Assembly: GCF_012027645.1 (NCBI RefSeq)
Contig: NZ_SNUU01000001.1
Span: 1,612,001-1,676,000 of the forward strand
DNA length: 64,000 nt
Origin: Thermococcus sp. 18S1
GTDB taxonomy: Archaea; Methanobacteriota_B; Thermococci; Thermococcales; Thermococcaceae
Direction: 5' to 3'
Shown piece after piece: positions 62,789 through 64,000 of the stretch. The notes under the pieces were generated by a model. That model ran no database searches. It saw nothing but the letters and a program-made list of their open reading frames with translations, and had not been told where the DNA came from. The position numbers and the translations under genes were made by a program. Every line of letters starts with the position of its first letter. Position 1 is the first letter of the stretch.

Positions 62789-63535
62789 CTACTTCACCGC
62801 CACCAGCCAGTACCGCCGGTCGTTGGGCCTCAGCTCGTGGAGGTCCCCGTAGATTTTGACCCGCCTGAAGTGCTTCTCGGCCAAAAGCCTCATCTCTCGT
62901 GGGGTGTAGATGTTGAGCTCATCGTCCACCATGAAGGCCCTAACGCTCCCATCGGGCTTCACTATCTGCACGAGCCTCTTGAAGTGGAGCTTTTGTGTCG
63001 CCGGCCCTACCTCGCGCCAGTCGGTTATGATTAACCGCTCGTCGCCCTTCCGTTCGTCCCACACTATCGGGCCGTCCCTTCCGCCGTAATACCAGCACGG
63101 AAAGTCGGCGATGAAAATTCCGCCCGGTTTCAGGGCCCGTTTTACAGAATTAAACAATTGTTGAATTGCAGAATCATCGAAGTACATAATGGACGAGAAG
63201 AACATCGTCACGGCGTCAAATTCCTCCTCAAAATCAATTTTGAGCGCGTCTCCTCGAATGAATTCTATCTTCAGTCCCTCTCCTTCGGCCTTTCTTCTCG
63301 CGACCGCGAGCATCTCCTCATGGAGGTCGAGGCCGGTAACCTGATACCCGCGCCTCGCGAGTTCGAGCGTTGGGATTCCCGTTCCGCAGGCAAGGTCCAA
63401 GATTTTCCGTACCCCTCGCTCGGCTTCATTCTCGAAGAGCCCCTCCACGAAGTCTATTTCTTTCCCAATTCGCTCGGCCCTTCTCTTGTAAATCGCGTCG
63501 TAGTACTCGGCAAGGGCTGTGTAGAGCTCATGCAT
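62789..63535 (-). CDS. SAM-dependent class I methyltransferase
   Basis: 248 residues. SAM motif I is ILDLACGTGIPTLELA, acidic motif II is VTGLDLHEEML, and motif III is FIRGDALKI. KPGGIFIADFPCWYYGG follows. Small-molecule type, substrate unknown. The promoter A+T stretch lies at 63536-63570. Confidence 0.92.
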   Translation of the reverse strand: MHELYTALAEYYDAIYKRRAERIGKEIDFVEGLFENEAERGVRKILDLACGTGIPTLELARRGYQVTGLDLHEEMLAVARRKAEGEGLKIEFIRGDALKIDFEEEFDAVTMFFSSIMYFDDSAIQQLFNSVKRALKPGGIFIADFPCWYYGGRDGPIVWDERKGDERLIITDWREVGPATQKLHFKRLVQIVKPDGSVRAFMVDDELNIYTPREMRLLAEKHFRRVKIYGDLHELRPNDRRYWLVAVK

Positions 63536-63584
63536 AATACCACCAAAAATATGGATATATTTTCAAACAAAAGATTTTCGGCAC

Positions 63585-63986
63585 TCAGAACTCGATGGGC
63601 CACATGTTGGTGTACAGAAGGAACCGCGTATGCCCGTCGGTGCTCTCCTTGACCTTCCTAACCGGCACCCTCTTTGTGGAATCCTCCCCCTCTCCCGCCC
63701 CCAAGGCCTTAACGTAAAGGATCACCCTCTTCGGCGGTTCTTTGACCTCCGTTTCTATCCTCACCTCTCGTTCCCGCATTTCACCACCTCTGGTCAGCAC
63801 GGTCACGACGAGGTTCTCTTCTCCCTCGATTTCCCACGAATAGCTCCTGCCCACCGGTATTCTGGCTTTGATTACAAGCACGTTGCGCCTGGCCTTCCCA
63901 CGTCCGAAGATGCCCATGCTGAACGACACCCCAAGCGCGAGCAGGAGAAGCGGAGGGGCCAGGTAGTACAGCTCCCCAAAATCCAC
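63585..63986 (-). CDS. Membrane-anchored protein of unknown function, may extend past the window
   Basis: 133 residues from a GTG at 63986 with GGGAG upstream; no stop is seen between it and the window end. One N-terminal hydrophobic helix YLAPPLLLLALGVSFSMGI is followed by a basic GRGKARR and a beta-rich domain (SYSWEIEGEENLVVTVLT). No family recognised. Confidence 0.65.
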   Translation of the reverse strand: MDFGELYYLAPPLLLLALGVSFSMGIFGRGKARRNVLVIKARIPVGRSYSWEIEGEENLVVTVLTRGGEMREREVRIETEVKEPPKRVILYVKALGAGEGEDSTKRVPVRKVKESTDGHTRFLLYTNMWPIEF

Positions 63987-64000
63987 CCCTCTCCCGGTGA

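Overview
The window reads as the chromosome of a hyperthermophilic archaeon of the order Thermococcales, most likely a Thermococcus. Supporting signs are archaeal-type GAPDH, pelota, L37e and L35Ae, archaeal Trm1, Trm5 and Trm10, a prolidase whose metal ligands sit at the positions known from Pyrococcus furiosus, a secreted protein ending in a CGP-CTERM tail, GGTGA-type ribosome binding sites, TTTAAA-type TATA boxes, and CRISPR repeats of the Thermococcales GTTGCAATAAGAC...ATTGAAAG class. Most genes are G+C-rich in third positions, so long antisense shadow frames are common and were ignored.

Layout. 1-9.5 kb: end of a CinA-domain protein, gluconeogenic GAPDH with a palindromic operator, PhzF-like protein, amino acid permease, DUF167/DUF402 pair, glycyl-tRNA synthetase, LSm-L37e operon, MATE exporter, ferritin-like/VIT iron protein. 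9.6-21.8 kb: chitobiose/glucosamine salvage locus: diacetylchitobiose deacetylase, a VapBC pair, GH1 beta-glycosidase, and a divergent operon of binding protein, two permeases, two ATPases, SIS-domain glucosamine-6-phosphate deaminase (GlmD) and exo-beta-glucosaminidase (GlmA). No chitinase lies in the window. 21.8-34.1 kb: housekeeping genes (Trm1, L35Ae, prolidase, pelota), a PurM-like/PP-loop pair, an FeoA-FeoB-FeoC-like operon behind a DtxR-like operator, and a sugar nucleotidyltransferase. 34.1-34.9 kb: CRISPR array, transcribed from the minus strand, with no cas genes nearby. 35.3-41.1 kb: c-di-AMP cyclase, UbiX-Lrp-CYTH operon, YchF-type GTPase, secreted PEGA protein.

41.1-51.2 kb is a clear accessory island: A+T-richer, with gene fragments at both edges and mostly unrecognised genes. 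It carries a lipoprotein, an LEA14-like protein, a TumE-like toxin candidate with an upstream partner, a translationally coupled two-gene module (unknown protein plus PD-(D/E)XK nuclease) followed by a frame-disrupted HEPN RNase gene, a frame-disrupted coiled-coil gene, a stand-alone WYL domain, a two-TM protein and a second small nuclease-like protein. I read this as a defence-type island; the three-gene nuclease/HEPN unit at 45.1-48.3 kb is the best candidate for an undescribed system.

51.3-64 kb returns to core genes: CorA, Asp/Glu racemase, cupin, TldD/TldE, Trm5, tRNA-Glu(TTC), Trm10, valyl-tRNA synthetase, MFS transporter and a methyltransferase. The MFS gene and the region upstream of valS carry copies of one promoter/leader block, and the MFS start looks shifted.
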